Below, piece by piece: positions 36,401 to 49,182 of a stretch of 64,000 nt of DNA. The position numbers and the translations under genes are program-made. The notes below the pieces were generated by a model, which did no database searches, was not told where the DNA came from, and saw nothing but the letters and a program-made list of their open reading frames with translations. Numbering within the stretch: the first letter of the stretch is position 1; each line of letters begins with the position of its first letter. Origin of the DNA: Lithospermum erythrorhizon (lineage: Eukaryota; Streptophyta; Magnoliopsida; Boraginales; Boraginaceae); contig JADFUC010002408.1 of the NCBI GenBank assembly GCA_019722365.1, forward strand, positions 1 to 64,000, given 5' to 3'.

Positions 36401-38923
36401 TCCTTAATTTAGCCCCATATCAAATGTTCATCAATATATGATTGTAAGTTACAACCATGAAAAGTCATGGAGTTTATTACCAGTTGAATTTTATTATGTG
36501 TAATTCTTCAACTATTAAAATGATTTTCAGCTAACTAAAAATAACATGTGAATTGATCATATAATAATAGTTGATATTTACTGAATTTGCTTGTCCATGC
36601 ACAATATAATGTTCTATTTTAGAATTTGAATCTATATTTGCATACTGATAAATCTGACAATTAACTAAAATGTTGGTTTTAATCGGGATAGAGAGTTTTT
36701 TATTTTACTTTTTTATTTATGTTTTAACTTTAGCTAAAAAAGGAACACAACATTTTTAATTCAAAATTTGTCCCAACAATTCTCAATTTGGTGTTATTTC
36801 ACACTCACCCTGGTTCTTGATGGATTTTAGAGAAAGATAATGGTCAAAGTTGATGGAAGGGGCAAACTTAAAAGTCAGAGGATAAATTGACAAGATATAT
36901 AATTATATAGTTGTTATATATAGTCGTAAAAAAATTATAATTTCAGTCAATTAATTTTTTTTGATAATATTACCCTTCATACTTTTAGGTAAGCCCAATT
37001 TAATTATATTTGATATTTTTCATTTACATTTGGAGCAACCACATATTCGTTACTCGTTCTAAAAATTTAGTGTTTTTTAGTGATGGGCTAATAGTTTGGT
37101 GGCAATCGGCCGACTTTTTCATGGGAAGTCTTGAGTTGAATCTTGTTGATATATATATTAAGTAATTTGTAATATTAATGTAATTATAGTGCTTCGTATT
37201 TAATTTCAAAAAAAAAATCAGTACTTTTCTCCTCGACGAAGTAGTTGTAAGAGACTGGGTATAAACAAACTTTCAGAAGTATACAATCAGACAGTCAAGT
37301 GAAAATGCCTATGCTTGCTACTTATGGTTATGAATTGGTCGGACGAGGATTGGAACAGACTGGCTTCCTACAAATTCATTTTTCATAATTTGTTTATTTA
37401 TTTAAAATATAGAAATACATATCTATGGAAAAAGCCATCATCTTTGCTATTTTACATGTTATCGTATTCATTCTGGATTCATTCAATTACATCATTTATT
37501 TTGTGCGGTTTATGTTAAGATGATTTACGTGTATGGTAGTAAAACGATAGAGAAGAGAATAATAAATGGCAGCTTATTAAAAGAAGAAGATAATTAATTT
37601 CGACTGCATTAAATAATTACTGATTTTGATTTTGTTTATTATATTAAATTATATGAAGGATAATTTAGTCTTTATTCAAATTTTGATTGTCTTTAGAAAT
37701 TTTTCACAACTGTATATAACAGCACACTATATAGTATAAGGTCCAAAATGAAAATATGATAGATATTAGATAGATTGGGGGACCAAATAAACTAAAACCA
37801 GTCTCTTTTAGTCAGTCCAAATCAATCTTTGAATCCCAAACAACCCGAATCCGCTAAGGATGAATCCTGACGGCCATGTCCACGTTCGATGGACGCCAAT
37901 CCTTATTAGTGGGCTAAGGGCTCGTGGCTCATTAAATTGAATGTGCTACAATACCGATTTAATTGATGATTTAGTTAAAAATATTATTAAGTTAATAATT
38001 GATTTAAGCATTTTTAGTAGAAAAAATATTAACCAATCAAAATAGAATATAGGATAAAAAAAGAAATGCTTTCAAATGCAAAAATTGTATTGATAAAATA
38101 AGCGATTTAATAAAATAATAAGTTTTTTGATAGATCAGTTTAGTAGCATTCTTGTCCAAAATTAGTATCGATTGCTCATTAAATCTTCAAAATTTCAACC
38201 ATTTTTCAAATGATAATTTGAAGTTTGACTACCCGGCCAGGGCCCTCTTTGTACAGATTCCAAGATACCGTGTTTAGGTCCCCTCGCCAAAATGTATCTT
38301 TCTAACTCCTTCTCCCTTCTTCATTTTGCACAATTATTATCGCCTTCTCCCCAAAGCAAAATCCTATTGCTCATGCTTGTTAACCTGCTTTTGTCGTAAC
38401 TTACTTCGTATCCTCTCCCAACCTTTTCTTTATGGCAGATCAGAGTACCCATCGTTCTATATTTTTGTACCCTCGATCCTTGAGCATCCCAGAAAGAGTA
38501 CGTCTAGGGATGTTTCGAAGTAAATTAGTGCTTTCAGTTTGAAATTGCTGGCACTTTTCTTTCATATAACTCCCGTATGTAATATTCTAATAGCCGAATT
38601 TTCTTGGTTCTCGAGGGGTGCCATTAACACCGATCTCGCCTCACACGACTCCGGCCACAGGAGAGAGCTTTCGCCGGTAATGTCCCCGAACCTGCGGCCA
38701 GCGTTTGTTGGAGTGCATTTTTGAGGGATTAGCCCGAAGTCCTGCGTTACCTACCCACACGGGCGACTCTACCGAGTCCCGTTGGATGTTCAACCTCTGA
38801 ATTCCCGAATGGGTCCTCGCAAATCCCGACTTTGTTGGCTCGAAGTCTTCCAAGGGGAAGGCCATAAAGATCGACCAACCCTAGAATGCGAGGCAAAGGC
38901 GGTTCCACAAATTCATACATCCC
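30460..38923. other. Long gene-free repeat-rich interval
   Basis: No host gene is supported. A (CTAT)n tract lies at about 31373-31396. 30580-31320, 33640-34260 and 35930-36380 are less AT-rich and look like old transposon pieces, but no protein motif was recovered. A candidate MITE end (GGCTATGTTTGGTTTATTCG) sits near 34440 without a clear partner. 38240-38923 is C/T-rich with scattered short frames on both strands, and could be interior sequence of the minus-strand element whose LTR-like end is at 38924. Confidence 0.35.
31373..31396. repeat. (CTAT)n microsatellite
   Basis: Several tandem CTAT tetranucleotides followed by a TATATA-rich tail. Confidence 0.85.
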
Positions 38924-39869
38924 GGATCCTCAAAATGATATAAATTAAATGCAAGCACATATTAACAATTATGAATAAAAGAGTTCTTACATTCGCTTGG
39001 CGGAAAACGAAATGGAACCAACTCCTCAAGAAGAAGATGCCTCACGTGAATGCCCTTGAAACCTCTCGATTGCTTGTCGACACAACGATGTCCTACAGAT
39101 TGCCTGGCGGGGAGGGAATCGAATCCGTGAACTTGAGCTTTGCTTAGAGTTGTGAGGAACAAAAAATGGAGAAATTCTCTTCCGTTTCTTAGGAAAGAGG
39201 CGGATTTCATTCGAGGGTAGAGGCAAAGGTTTTTCATGAAATGAAAAACGCAGCTACTCAACTTTAAATACCATTGCCAATTTCCACCCGTTAAACAATT
39301 CGTTAAGAAATCAGTTTAACTCGTTAACTTAACTAGACCGTTATGACTCCTAATCAAATAATGAGTCACTAGTGAGTTGTTTCATTTTAGTTAGGTTAAC
39401 AAGTCAATTAAAATACTAGCAGTCGCTGCTCGAATAACTTATCAAGTTATTCATCAATTCATTAGCAATTGACTAAACTTGGAAGTTGCCAATTGATGTT
39501 CATCAATATATATTCATCAAATATATAAATATTGAGAGATACATCTCTCCAATTTACAAGTCTCATTTAATTTCATGCATGAAATATAATTCGAATATCC
39601 GTTGTATGTGTGACGCTTACAGGCTCGGATAATAGTAAGTTGTATATAATAATGATCGACGATTACTATTATTATAACGATTAATGAGTAAGATTTAGCA
39701 ATATCCTTGCCAGAATTATCATGATGATAACCCACACTAGTAATATACAATTACTAAAATTGAACACTAAGTTCGATAATCGTTTAACGACTTGGTAAAT
39801 AAATTGATACCACAATTGTCATGGCAGACATAATAAAGGGAATCAATTTTTAGATTTGATTTCCCAACA
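38924..39869 (-). repeat. LTR-like repeat family A, copy 3 (most complete)
   Basis: On the minus strand it opens TGTTGGGAAATC (39869 leftward), the classic TG start of a copia-type LTR, and similarity to copy 1 runs to GAGGATCC at 38924. It contains a TTTAAATACC (TATA-like on the minus strand) near 39261 and the same ordered blocks as the other copies. Its right edge abuts LINE-derived sequence. Minus-strand frames of 66-99 codons inside are fortuitous. Confidence 0.65.
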
Positions 39870-39964
39870 ATAAACATAAATTTTTTATGCCCATGTTAAA
39901 TTCAAAATGAAAATTAACTCCCTTTTGAAACTGAATGATGAAAATGTCTCCACTTTTTATCCCT

Positions 39965-41880
39965 CTAGAAGATGATAATTCAAAACCATATTAATAACTT
40001 CGCTAAATCCCTCTCTGACCTCTCTCATGATAAACACCAAAAATCCTTCAAAACAATCCAAAACATATTTGCCCACCATTTGATTCAATTGATAACCTTA
40101 ATCTTCCCTTTACCCCTGAAGAAGAAAAAAATGCCTTATTTCAAATGCCCCATTGCAAATCCCATTTTTAAATGGTTTCCTACAAAAATTTTACCTGTCG
40201 AAGCTGGGGCGTCGTTGAGATTCCCGCACTTCATCGGTTACCGACTTTACGAATAATGGTCATAGCAGAAATAAACAACACATTCATCACCCTTATCCTA
40301 AAAGTTCCTCACCCCAATCTAATCAAAATGCAGGCCCATTAGTCATGTAATGATACAAATTGCATCGAAAATTCTTGTCCAACGGACTGAAACCTCGCTT
40401 GTACTTACTTAACTTTCTCCGTTTCAAAATGGTTTCGACCGAGTAGGCGCATAGATAACATCTTGATGGCTCAAGAAATTACTCACTCAATTCATAGTTC
40501 AAAATGCAAAAAATTCGGACTTGCAGCAATTAAAATTGACATGAGCAAAGCTTTCGATAGAATTAATTGGGACTTTCTTTTAGCCGTTCTCGAAAAACTT
40601 AAAATTTCCTCGTCATTTGGACCAACATGGTAGGGACTAAATACATCTTTGTTCAATTCTACATTCTTGTGAATGGACAAACATACCTTTAAACCTGTTA
40701 TGGTCCACCAGCAGGGTGATCCTCTACCGCCCAATTCTTTTTCAGATTTGCTCGAGGCACTTTCCATGACTCTTTAAATCTTCATTATAAAATAAAATAT
40801 ATACACGTTGCTAGACATGGGCCTAAAATTAATCATCTTCTTTTTGTTGATGATAGTTTCTTCTTTATTCATCTCAATCATAAAATCATTAATAACTTTT
40901 TAGACTACCATTAAAGATTTTTCTACGGTGCAGTGAGTTATTAATTTTGAAAAAGCAACCATCACCTTTAGTCCAAGCACTCCGATGGTTTCAAAAAACT
41001 TTTTACTTAATAATTTAAAAATTAATCCTTCGGATTATTTTGGAGCTTATCTAGGCATTTCCCTTGATATCAAAACTAACAAAAAGGCCTTCTTTTCAAA
41101 TATTATTGATAAAATCAAAAAGAAAATTTTTAGTTGGAAATCTAAATTCCTAAATTTTGCCGGAAGAACCACTCTTATCAAATCGGTTCTCCAATCAATC
41201 CTAGTTTATCCAATGGGTATTTACAAATTTCCCCTTACTGACCCTCGATAGAGAGTGATAAAATTCTTGCCAATTTGCTATGAGGCTGATACTACTACTA
41301 TCCAGTTGGATATTGTTCTTTGCTTTAATAAAGAACATGGAGGACTAAGTTTCAAACACTTACACCACTTCAACCTAGCACTTAGCGGTAGAAATGGTGG
41401 CGCCTCGTTCAATCTAGCACTTATTTGGGGCTCGATATTACACTCTTATCAAATGGTTCTCAATCAATCCTAGTTTATCCAATGGGTATTTACAAATTTC
41501 CCACTGACCCTGATAAATTGATAAAATTCTTTTAATTTTTCTGTAGAGCTGATGCTCTACTATTCATTGGATCAACTGGGATTTTCTTTGCTTTAATAAA
41601 GAACATGGAGGACTAAGTTTCAAAACCTTTCACGAAAACTGACCTAGCGCTTCTTAGAAATGGATGGCGCCTCATTCAAAACCCCAGTACCGTAAGATAC
41701 TCTTTCAAATTCTTACTATCCAAATCATCCCCGTTAGTGTTGACAAAAAGCATATGATCCCTCTTGGACCTGGAAAAGCCTTCATTCTGGTTTGAGCCAA
41801 ATTAAATATTACATGATTTGGAAGGTTGGGCAGTACCCAACATTGATATCTGGAAGAACTCTTTGGATTCTGGTTTCCGT
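39965..41880 (+). pseudogene. LINE reverse transcriptase pseudogene
   Basis: Conserved reverse-transcriptase blocks occur in the normal order and strand: SPF.NGFPTKF-like (about 40155), SKILVQR-like (about 40367), AQEITHSIHSSKC..LAAIKIDMSKAFDRINW, PPAGDPLPP (about 40709), LLFVDDSFFFIH, VINFEKATITFSPSTPM-like (about 40936) and LNNLKINPSDYFGAYLGISL. No frame stays open across the domain. The FVDDS motif keeps both catalytic aspartates, but the gene is interrupted many times. Confidence 0.85.
41170..41680 (+). repeat. ~265-bp direct duplication inside the LINE
   Basis: CACTCTTATCAAATCGGTTC.. at 41171 and CACTCTTATCAAATGGTTCT.. at 41441 start two copies. Both continue through CCTAGTTTATCCAATGGGTA, TTTGCTTTAATAAAGAACAT and GGAGGACTAAGTTTCAAA to GGCGCCTC. 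The copies differ mostly by small indels. Confidence 0.8.
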
Positions 41881-42239
41881 CTAATACAATCTCGTAGCCT
41901 TGATAGATAACTCGCGGCGCAATAGATACACCTTATCTTCTTCCCAACCAAGGAAAGTCTGTGACCTCCTCATTTCGGACTCGCATTGGAATACACATTT
42001 ACTCAACAACCTTTTTTCCCAAAGAAGTTTATCGGCGTGATTACGTCCGTGAGCCTTACGGAAACTCTCACGAACTTTCATCGGCTAAAACTTACATTTT
42101 AAGACCGATGGTACATCTTCAAATCAATAAAAATCTCATTGACAAATCCAAAATTCATTCAAACCATAAAAATATCCCCAAAAAAAACTTGAAAAAATAT
42201 CTGGAAAATGAAAGTTCCCCAAAAAATTAAAATTTTCAT

Positions 42240-42428
42240 TTGAAAACTTTCCTCACCGACAATTTCATGCCAGATAAATACAAAAAAATAAAAAAATGTA
42301 CTTCAACAAAATGTGTCTTTTTTCCCGATTCAATGGAAACTTTTAATCATCTCTTCCTGAAATGTCCTTTTGCAATTCATTTGGAACCAGAATATCAATT
42401 ACTTCCAATCTTTAATCCAACTACATAA
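42240..42428 (+). pseudogene. LINE zf-RVT zinc-binding segment
   Basis: The frame encodes CTSTKCVFF..SMETFNHLFLKCPFA, matching the zf-RVT pattern C-x-x-C then HLF..CPFA found downstream of plant LINE reverse transcriptases. It belongs to the LINE relic. A short open frame ends after IFNPTT. Confidence 0.75.
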
Positions 42429-42594
42429 CATCCTCGTCACAATTTACTTAGCTTCATGATAAAAGAAAATGATCACAACATTCAACTCATGTGTAGCTTA
42501 CAAAAACCGAACCAATACATCTCATCCCATTGTAAATAACAATGAACATCCTTTCATGTTCAACAAACCTCACTCCCTCAACAACAATCATTGC

Positions 42595-42837
42595 AAAAGG
42601 ACATGTAAAAGAAGAAATATTAAAATTTACATTGGTAATGATCAAGACCTTCATTGGTTGATTTGTATGTCACCCAATAAAGGAAGCCCAGGAAAATCGT
42701 TAAAAGGAAGTCGATTAACCGCTGACGATAGAGGACAAAAGAATCTTTGTATTAAAACTTTTGGAGAATCCATCCTCACGGCTTCAATCCTTGTTAATCA
42801 ACATAGATCTCATGTTATCTTTTTAGATTGCTCATAA
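42595..42837 (+). pseudogene. Probable LINE RNase H-like remnant
   Basis: A 122-codon frame ending at 42837 contains GESILTASILVNQHRSHVIFLDCS, compatible with the E..A...A......V..E.D core of plant LINE RNase H domains, and SPNKGSPGKSLKG resembling the domain start. Similarity is weak and the start of the frame is unrelated-looking. Confidence 0.45.
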
Positions 42838-45800
42838 TTTTTATCGCTTGATTATTGAATTACAACGTTCGGAAGATTGAGAGCGAAAGAATGGCAAAAC
42901 TTGAAGAATAAAGAGATTGATGAATGTTTCTGAAATGCTTTGATTTAACCTTGATTTTGGTTGTTTTGTCAACTTATTAGACATTTCAATTAGCTCCTTT
43001 AACTCTTTAGATTGTAATGATTTGAATGTCATTAGCGCTCCAAATAGCACAAAACTTGATGTATTTGACATTTACAATTAATATATGCATTAATTATTAA
43101 AAAATATATATATTCATCAATATATTAATATTAAAATAATACAATTTGTTTTGCGATAGATATTATATCGATATAACAGAAAATAAAACAATACTGTATA
43201 TATAATGTGACATTCCTATGGTATTAATGTGCAGCATAGAGTGTTTTAGATGCAACAAACGGCCTAGGGTGTGACTCGAAAAGGACTGGAAATACAAGGT
43301 GAACTTATCAATTTGCTGACTGATCCCTGTCACATACAACTCAATCTGATCAATTTGTATTAGAGGATGGACAATATTTTGGGACACTCCTAAAATGTTA
43401 TACATCATTGATCTTATAACTCAGAAGATGCATCTACAAACATAGAAGAAGTAACTAAATACGGTTCAAGAACATTGTCCTATTACACATACTCTGCTAG
43501 AATTATGTCGGTGGAATCTTCTTGAATGGTCACATATAAACTGGCAGTGGTTAAGAAAAGATGGACAATCTTTTGGGACACTTCTAAAATTATAACCGAC
43601 AGAAGAACGGAGTAATATATTTGGTCCCCTTTTATTGCCTGTAGAACTGTAAATGGACCACATTCATTTTGTATTCAACTATATGCATCTGTGTAGTCTT
43701 TTGTTCTATTGTTTGTTAGTTAATAGTTATGGGACTTATGGCTTATTGAAATCGATTGAAGACAAATAAATTAGTGTTAGAGACTAGCGGTCAAGGTATT
43801 TAATTGATGATTAGGGTCGAGTAAGTTTTTAGGTTACTAATAACTTCATCTCTAAGAGATTGTCTAGTTTGATTTTTAATTGTCAAAAATCAAACTGTAT
43901 TATTTAAGTTTATACAATTAATTATTAAAATACATTTAAAATACTAGTATGAGACTCATCACCTATTCAAATAATTTATTCGGAGTGCAGGAACAATAAT
44001 CAAGTTCAAGGAAAAAGGATCTGAGTTTTTAACTTATATTTTGCATTAATGGTTGAAGTTCATCATTTATTTTATTTTTTACTCTAGAAATAAATCCTAA
44101 TTATTAAGAGACCTGTAATAAATGAGTTAGTGTTTATGTTCAAAGTTTTCAAATTATACCCCGAGTGTATTGGGCTAGAGCTAAAAGTTAGTGTTGTGTT
44201 CTTTCCCGAGTGTATTGGGCTAAAAGTTAAATCTTGTTAACAAATTTATTTTTTATTATTCGAAAATTTAGATTTTGAGTTCTGTAAATTGAATTCAAAT
44301 TATATTTACATGCATTAACTAAAACTTCAAAAGTTTGTTTTATTTGAATACCAAAAACAAAATATGAATATTTTACAGGGAACAACTATGAGTATGATAA
44401 TTTTACGGATCAAAAACGGGTCCAGCAAACTCATATGCGGGACTGGTCGTTTTTATGGCGATTTCCAGTAGTGTAACTTTTTTGAAATGGCCAATGTGAT
44501 CGATGAACCATAACATATATACCAAGTATATATTAGACTCCTTTGTACTAAAATGGGGATGGGGGCCTCACTGAGGTGAGATGAATAGTTGTTGTCCGCC
44601 ACCCAAAATGTGTAATCGCTTTCTTTGGCATTATGAAGGTCTGTTTGGTCTATTTAGTTTTCAAACCAAAAGAAACCTGCATTTGGATTGAATCAGTCTT
44701 TATCTTGAGTGGTCCACAGAAATTTGTCACATGGTATGTTAAAAAATCATGAACTAGCAAAATCTTCTTTTCAAATCCCTCTTTTGGGGATGTATTAAAT
44801 GATGGAGTCCGAGGATGTATACGAATCATGTTGCATGTTTTAGTAATTTGAATCAAGAAATAATGTTGTGATATATTTATTGATCAACTACTGAAAAATT
44901 ATTGAGTATGGTAGGCTGATAGGGGCCTGTTGGTGGACAGAATTATTGATGAAGAGCATATTAGTACACATTATTGAACGATGGTACATGTATATTTTTT
45001 CCGAGTTCGGATTATTTGAAACTTATCACGAAATGATGGGATTTTTAAACTACCACATACCAGAACAACCTCTCCAGAATGGATTAATTGGTAATTCATG
45101 TTGCTCAATCTCTGCAATGTTTGTGGAGGCTCTCTTCACTTTATTTTTTATGATCACCAATTCAAGTTATGGCGTCATGGTATTATTACTATCATTACTG
45201 ATGGTTTCTTTAAACGATGTGATCATTCATAAATGTTTTTCCTTTATCTAAAAAAATACAGAACTAATAGGATATGGAAAAGAACTTATTTAGAAGAACA
45301 AAGTTCATTATCTGACATCCGATTTACTATGGATGTTTTGATAATTTACAGTTATTTTGTTTTCATAATCCTCACAAAATTATTAATGTTTTGAATTTCA
45401 GCCATGATAATAATAATGTAAATTTAATGGCAGCCAACTATGTAGTCAATTAATGTTTTTATTAACTATAAAAAAATAATTAGTTACACATTATCGATAA
45501 TTTTGCACGAAATCTTACTTACAATAACCTTGTAATCCAAGGCCTCAAACAAGTCAAATTGATAAATAATTAACTATCTTATATTTAGGGACGCAATGAG
45601 GAATCTTCCAATCATATTGAGATTTCAACTCAACCACCTCCAGATTTTTCTTTTTTATCCTTTAAATTACTTTATGTAACATTAAATTAATAATTAACCA
45701 ATAATTATGTTATTAACTACAAAAAGATTGTTGAGTTATTTCATTCAAATAAGAACATAGTACTATCATATAGGAGTATTACAATTTACATTCCAAGAGT

Positions 45801-48800
45801 ATTGGATCCTCTTTGTGTCTATTGCACATCCCTATGTAAACTGCACTAACCAATTAGTTGGCCAACTTTCATAATTTCATCTAAAGTATATACAGTAGCA
45901 TGTAAATATAACTAATGATTCATCATTTCAATTGTTTTCACCAGAATAAACATCACAGGATACAAATGGTCCAAGTTGCTTTTCTGCCTAATTCTTGGAC
46001 TCTGCAAGATTATTGAAGGTATTTACTATTTACTGATAATGAGTACATACATGGTGATAACCCTCAATGTTTGTTATGAGATCCATAATGGGACCTTACC
46101 AAAATCACATCTAAATAAACATTAAGCATCTCTTTTTTCATGGTGCAAGGATGTGATTAGACCCTTGATTGGAGGAATATAAATTGAGAGTTCAAATTCT
46201 ATTATTTTTTCATTTAAAAAGGTATTATGGACTATATAATGGAACTAATAGCCAAGTCATGATTTATTAATCAAGTTGAGTAACCATTAACCAAGTTCTT
46301 CATTGGTTCATTTTGTGAAACTAATTGTTTGTAAGAATTTTTCAACCATTCCAAACAAATTTGTAGTGCCAAATCACACATGTTGCTAGATAGGATTGCA
46401 ATCTCAATTCTCAACAACTCCCTCCAATCCCTTAATTAATAGGATATGCTATACAATAAGTAATCCACACTGATAGTGGAAATGTTTAAATTTATTTTAT
46501 CCCACTCTTGTATGAATCCTCTCAAATAAATGGGGATCCAATATACACACACCCAAATAGTGAAAGAATACTCAATTAGGAGTGATGATGGGCCTGTCAA
46601 GTATTTTCCATTAACTGTAAATAAGAATATACGATGATATTATTCATTCAACTAGGCAAGGCATCATGTATCTCATGGGATTAACATCTGAACTCAAACA
46701 TATATAATGTGCTCCATTTATGCAACACAAATTCAAAGTTACAAATAATGTGCAGTATTAATGATTTTATCAAATCATGTACAATTTAGTGGAGGGACAA
46801 ATGTTGTTGCGATTTAAATTTTTAATTTCCTTAAACGTTTTGCAAAATCAAACATATGTTAGAATTATGGGATGTAACCATGGTATAAAAAACTAAACAA
46901 CCAAATAATCTGATGGAGTTAGACTTAGATATATCGACTTAAAAACTCGATTCGGTGTTTCAAACCAAGACACACATATTAATTTCATACTCGATCGATT
47001 TTGACACATAAAATCGATCGGACTCGAAAACGATTATACATAATTATTAAATTATACAATGAGAAAAATTCTATAATTGTTAAATTATAATAATGAAAAC
47101 ATTAATTTTAGGTTATTGTTACGATTTTGAGTTTAAATGGACTAGGAGAATATAATATGATTATGAACATTTATGAGAATATTTCGATTCGATCCGAGTG
47201 ACATTTTTTGGATAATTTGGACCGAGTTTTCTTTTCAAAAGAAAATTTTGGATTGAGTTCGAACCCTATTTTTAGGGTTCGAATTTAATCGAGTCGGATC
47301 GAACCCAGTACTCAAAAATGTTCGAGTCGAGTACAACAAGGTTCGATCCGGTTTGACTCGTTCAAAGCTTACATATAATGTTGTAATCAAGCCGGACTTT
47401 TTCGAACTTCACTAGATTCAATCCGGCTTAAAAGTTCGATTCGATTCAAAATTCGAATGAATAGAAGTTGGAGTTCGATTCAATTCAAACAATTTGGCAT
47501 TCGAACTATAACGATTTGATTGTCTTTCATAATAAAATAAGAAATAAATTTAAAATTTATTATGAAAAATTATAAATCGAACGCATAAACAAATAAATAA
47601 ATACGGAGTAATAAACAATTGAATAGTCTTGTTATCGGCCGAAATTAACTATCGACAATTTTTTAAGCAAGCCTCAACTATCAATTCTTTTTTATGGCCC
47701 TTATACTATCGTTTTACGTCAGCCCCGACCAGAATTAGATGATCCCTAATACAAAACTAAAGATGGAAAGATATTTAAATATTTTACATAATTGTAATAA
47801 AACTTCCATCACTTTTTCTTTCGACACACGCCGTTATTCTAATTATATAAAATATTTTAAATGTGTCTCCTATACTTTAGTTTAGTATTAGGGGTAAAGT
47901 GAGAAACAATATACACAAAACCAGAATAGTGAATTTAGAGGGGCGAAATGAATGTTATGTCCTTGATTAAAACTTCATTAATCACTACACTTCAAAATAG
48001 GGATATTATAGTCATTTATGTATCGGTATCACGCATGTAAGTTAACACAAGAGGTTAATCATATCGTGAAGTTAACCGATACCAAATTCCAATCGAAAAT
48101 TAATCGAGGCTCAAAGCGACAACCGCCAATTAGCCATATAAACTTATTCGTACTCTTAAATTTGATCGAACCTAAAATAAGTAAATAATTATTCGAATTA
48201 TATTCAGTTCCATGCATATCCAATCTCGAACCGAGTTTCATGGCACCTCATACAACTCCATACAAATTACAAAGTGAGAATAAAATAGATATAGCTACTT
48301 TTTTTTTTTCTTACGTAAAGGCAGTAAAAAACAGTTTAAAGAAAATGGATATACCTAACACTACTCTTGCATGATACCCCAAAAACAGAAGTCACACTCC
48401 ACTCCATCTCTCCCTACTTAAAACCAGCTCAAAAGCTGATCACGACAAACCACATCCAAAAAGAGGACCAACGCATTTCAAAAGCAAACAAATCCATCCC
48501 CACCCCACCTCATCACACACACACAAAATGCATTCCCTAGAGTTCGACCCAGATATCAATAGAGTAGGTATAGAATCGGGTTTTTTATCCGATTACCTGA
48601 TCAGTTTATACATAAAAATGTATAAAAAATTATAAATAAATCGAGATTTAATTGAAATATATCAGGTATATACACTCTATGAGTCGGGTCATTCCGACGA
48701 CTGTTTCAAATATAAAACACTAGTATTTCCTACAAATCCACCGCAATGAAGAGTCCAACTTGATTGCTTACAAAATTTGTTTACTACCGATACATATCAT

Positions 48801-49131
48801 TATTAATAAATTATAATATTTCGATATTATTAGTAAATATTCAATAATAATATGCACCAGTAATAATTATGATACTTACTTGAAACACAAAATCTAATGA
48901 TCAATATCTAAGAATTACCATACTTAAATATTTTTTGTAATCAAGACAAAAATCGCCTCCCCAAAAAAAAAAGTGTGGGAGGACTATTTGGCCCTAAAAT
49001 GAAAGTTGGTCAAATATATGGGAGGGGTAAAATAGTCATTTGATGGAATGTTGGAAGTGTGGTTATAGCATGATCCCCGTCCATAGAAAAGAGAGGAAAC
49101 ATCTGAAAAGCAAACAATAGAGTAGAGAAAT
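42838..49131. other. Gene-free interval between LINE and the BAM1-like gene
   Basis: Mostly AT-rich. GATGGACAATATTTTGGGACACT at 43352 and GATGGACAATCTTTTGGGACACT at 43560 are two ends or copies of a small repeat, and GAACGGAGTAATAT follows the second (MITE-like). CCGAGTGTATTGGGCTA occurs twice (44161 and 44206). 46930-47480 is the third TTCGA-rich dispersed block. From about 48400 the strand becomes pyrimidine/purine-biased (CTCCATCTCTCCCTACTTAA, then CACACACACA), as in plant promoters and 5' leaders. A 101-codon frame at 44946-45251 has no recognised domain. Confidence 0.4.
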
Positions 49132-49182
49132 ACTACCTTGCTCATCCTCCTTATCAACCTGTTACTGCAACAAGGACAGCGA
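49132..49182 (+). other. Out-of-frame signal-peptide-like segment of the BAM1-like gene
   Basis: Read from 49132 the strand encodes TTLLILLINLLLQQGQR, a typical hydrophobic signal core. It is one base out of register with ENKALLSVK, which follows from 49182. Just upstream, GAGAAATACTACC could be GAGAAATGACTACC with one base lost, which would explain the missing start codon. That reconstruction is inference. Confidence 0.6.

Larger units (their letters stand above)
39880..42837 (+). mobile_element. L1-type LINE relic, 3' portion (RT, zf-RVT, RNase H)
   Basis: A decayed non-LTR retrotransposon reads left to right across shifting frames. The finger region contains NLPFTPEEEKNALFQMPHCKS (about 40095) and ITLILKVPHPN (about 40285). 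Palm motif A is IKIDMSKAFDRINWDFL (about 40531). The GDPL.P region is near 40706 and FVDDS, the YADD equivalent, is at 40843-40857. The thumb reads IFSWKSKFLNFAGRTTLIKS (about 41128), followed by a zf-RVT finger (42240-42428) and a probable RNase H segment ending at 42837. ORF1 and the endonuclease are not seen; repeat A copy 3 adjoins on the left. Frameshifts, stops and an internal duplication make it inactive. Confidence 0.85.

Noticed and set aside
38326..38865. Open frames on both strands left of repeat A copy 3
   Set aside because: Low-complexity C/T-rich sequence; no gag, zinc-knuckle or endonuclease motif could be confirmed.
44946..45251. 101-codon + strand open frame with hydrophobic stretches
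   Set aside because: Hydrophobicity arises from T-rich sequence; no homology recognised and no splice or promoter context.
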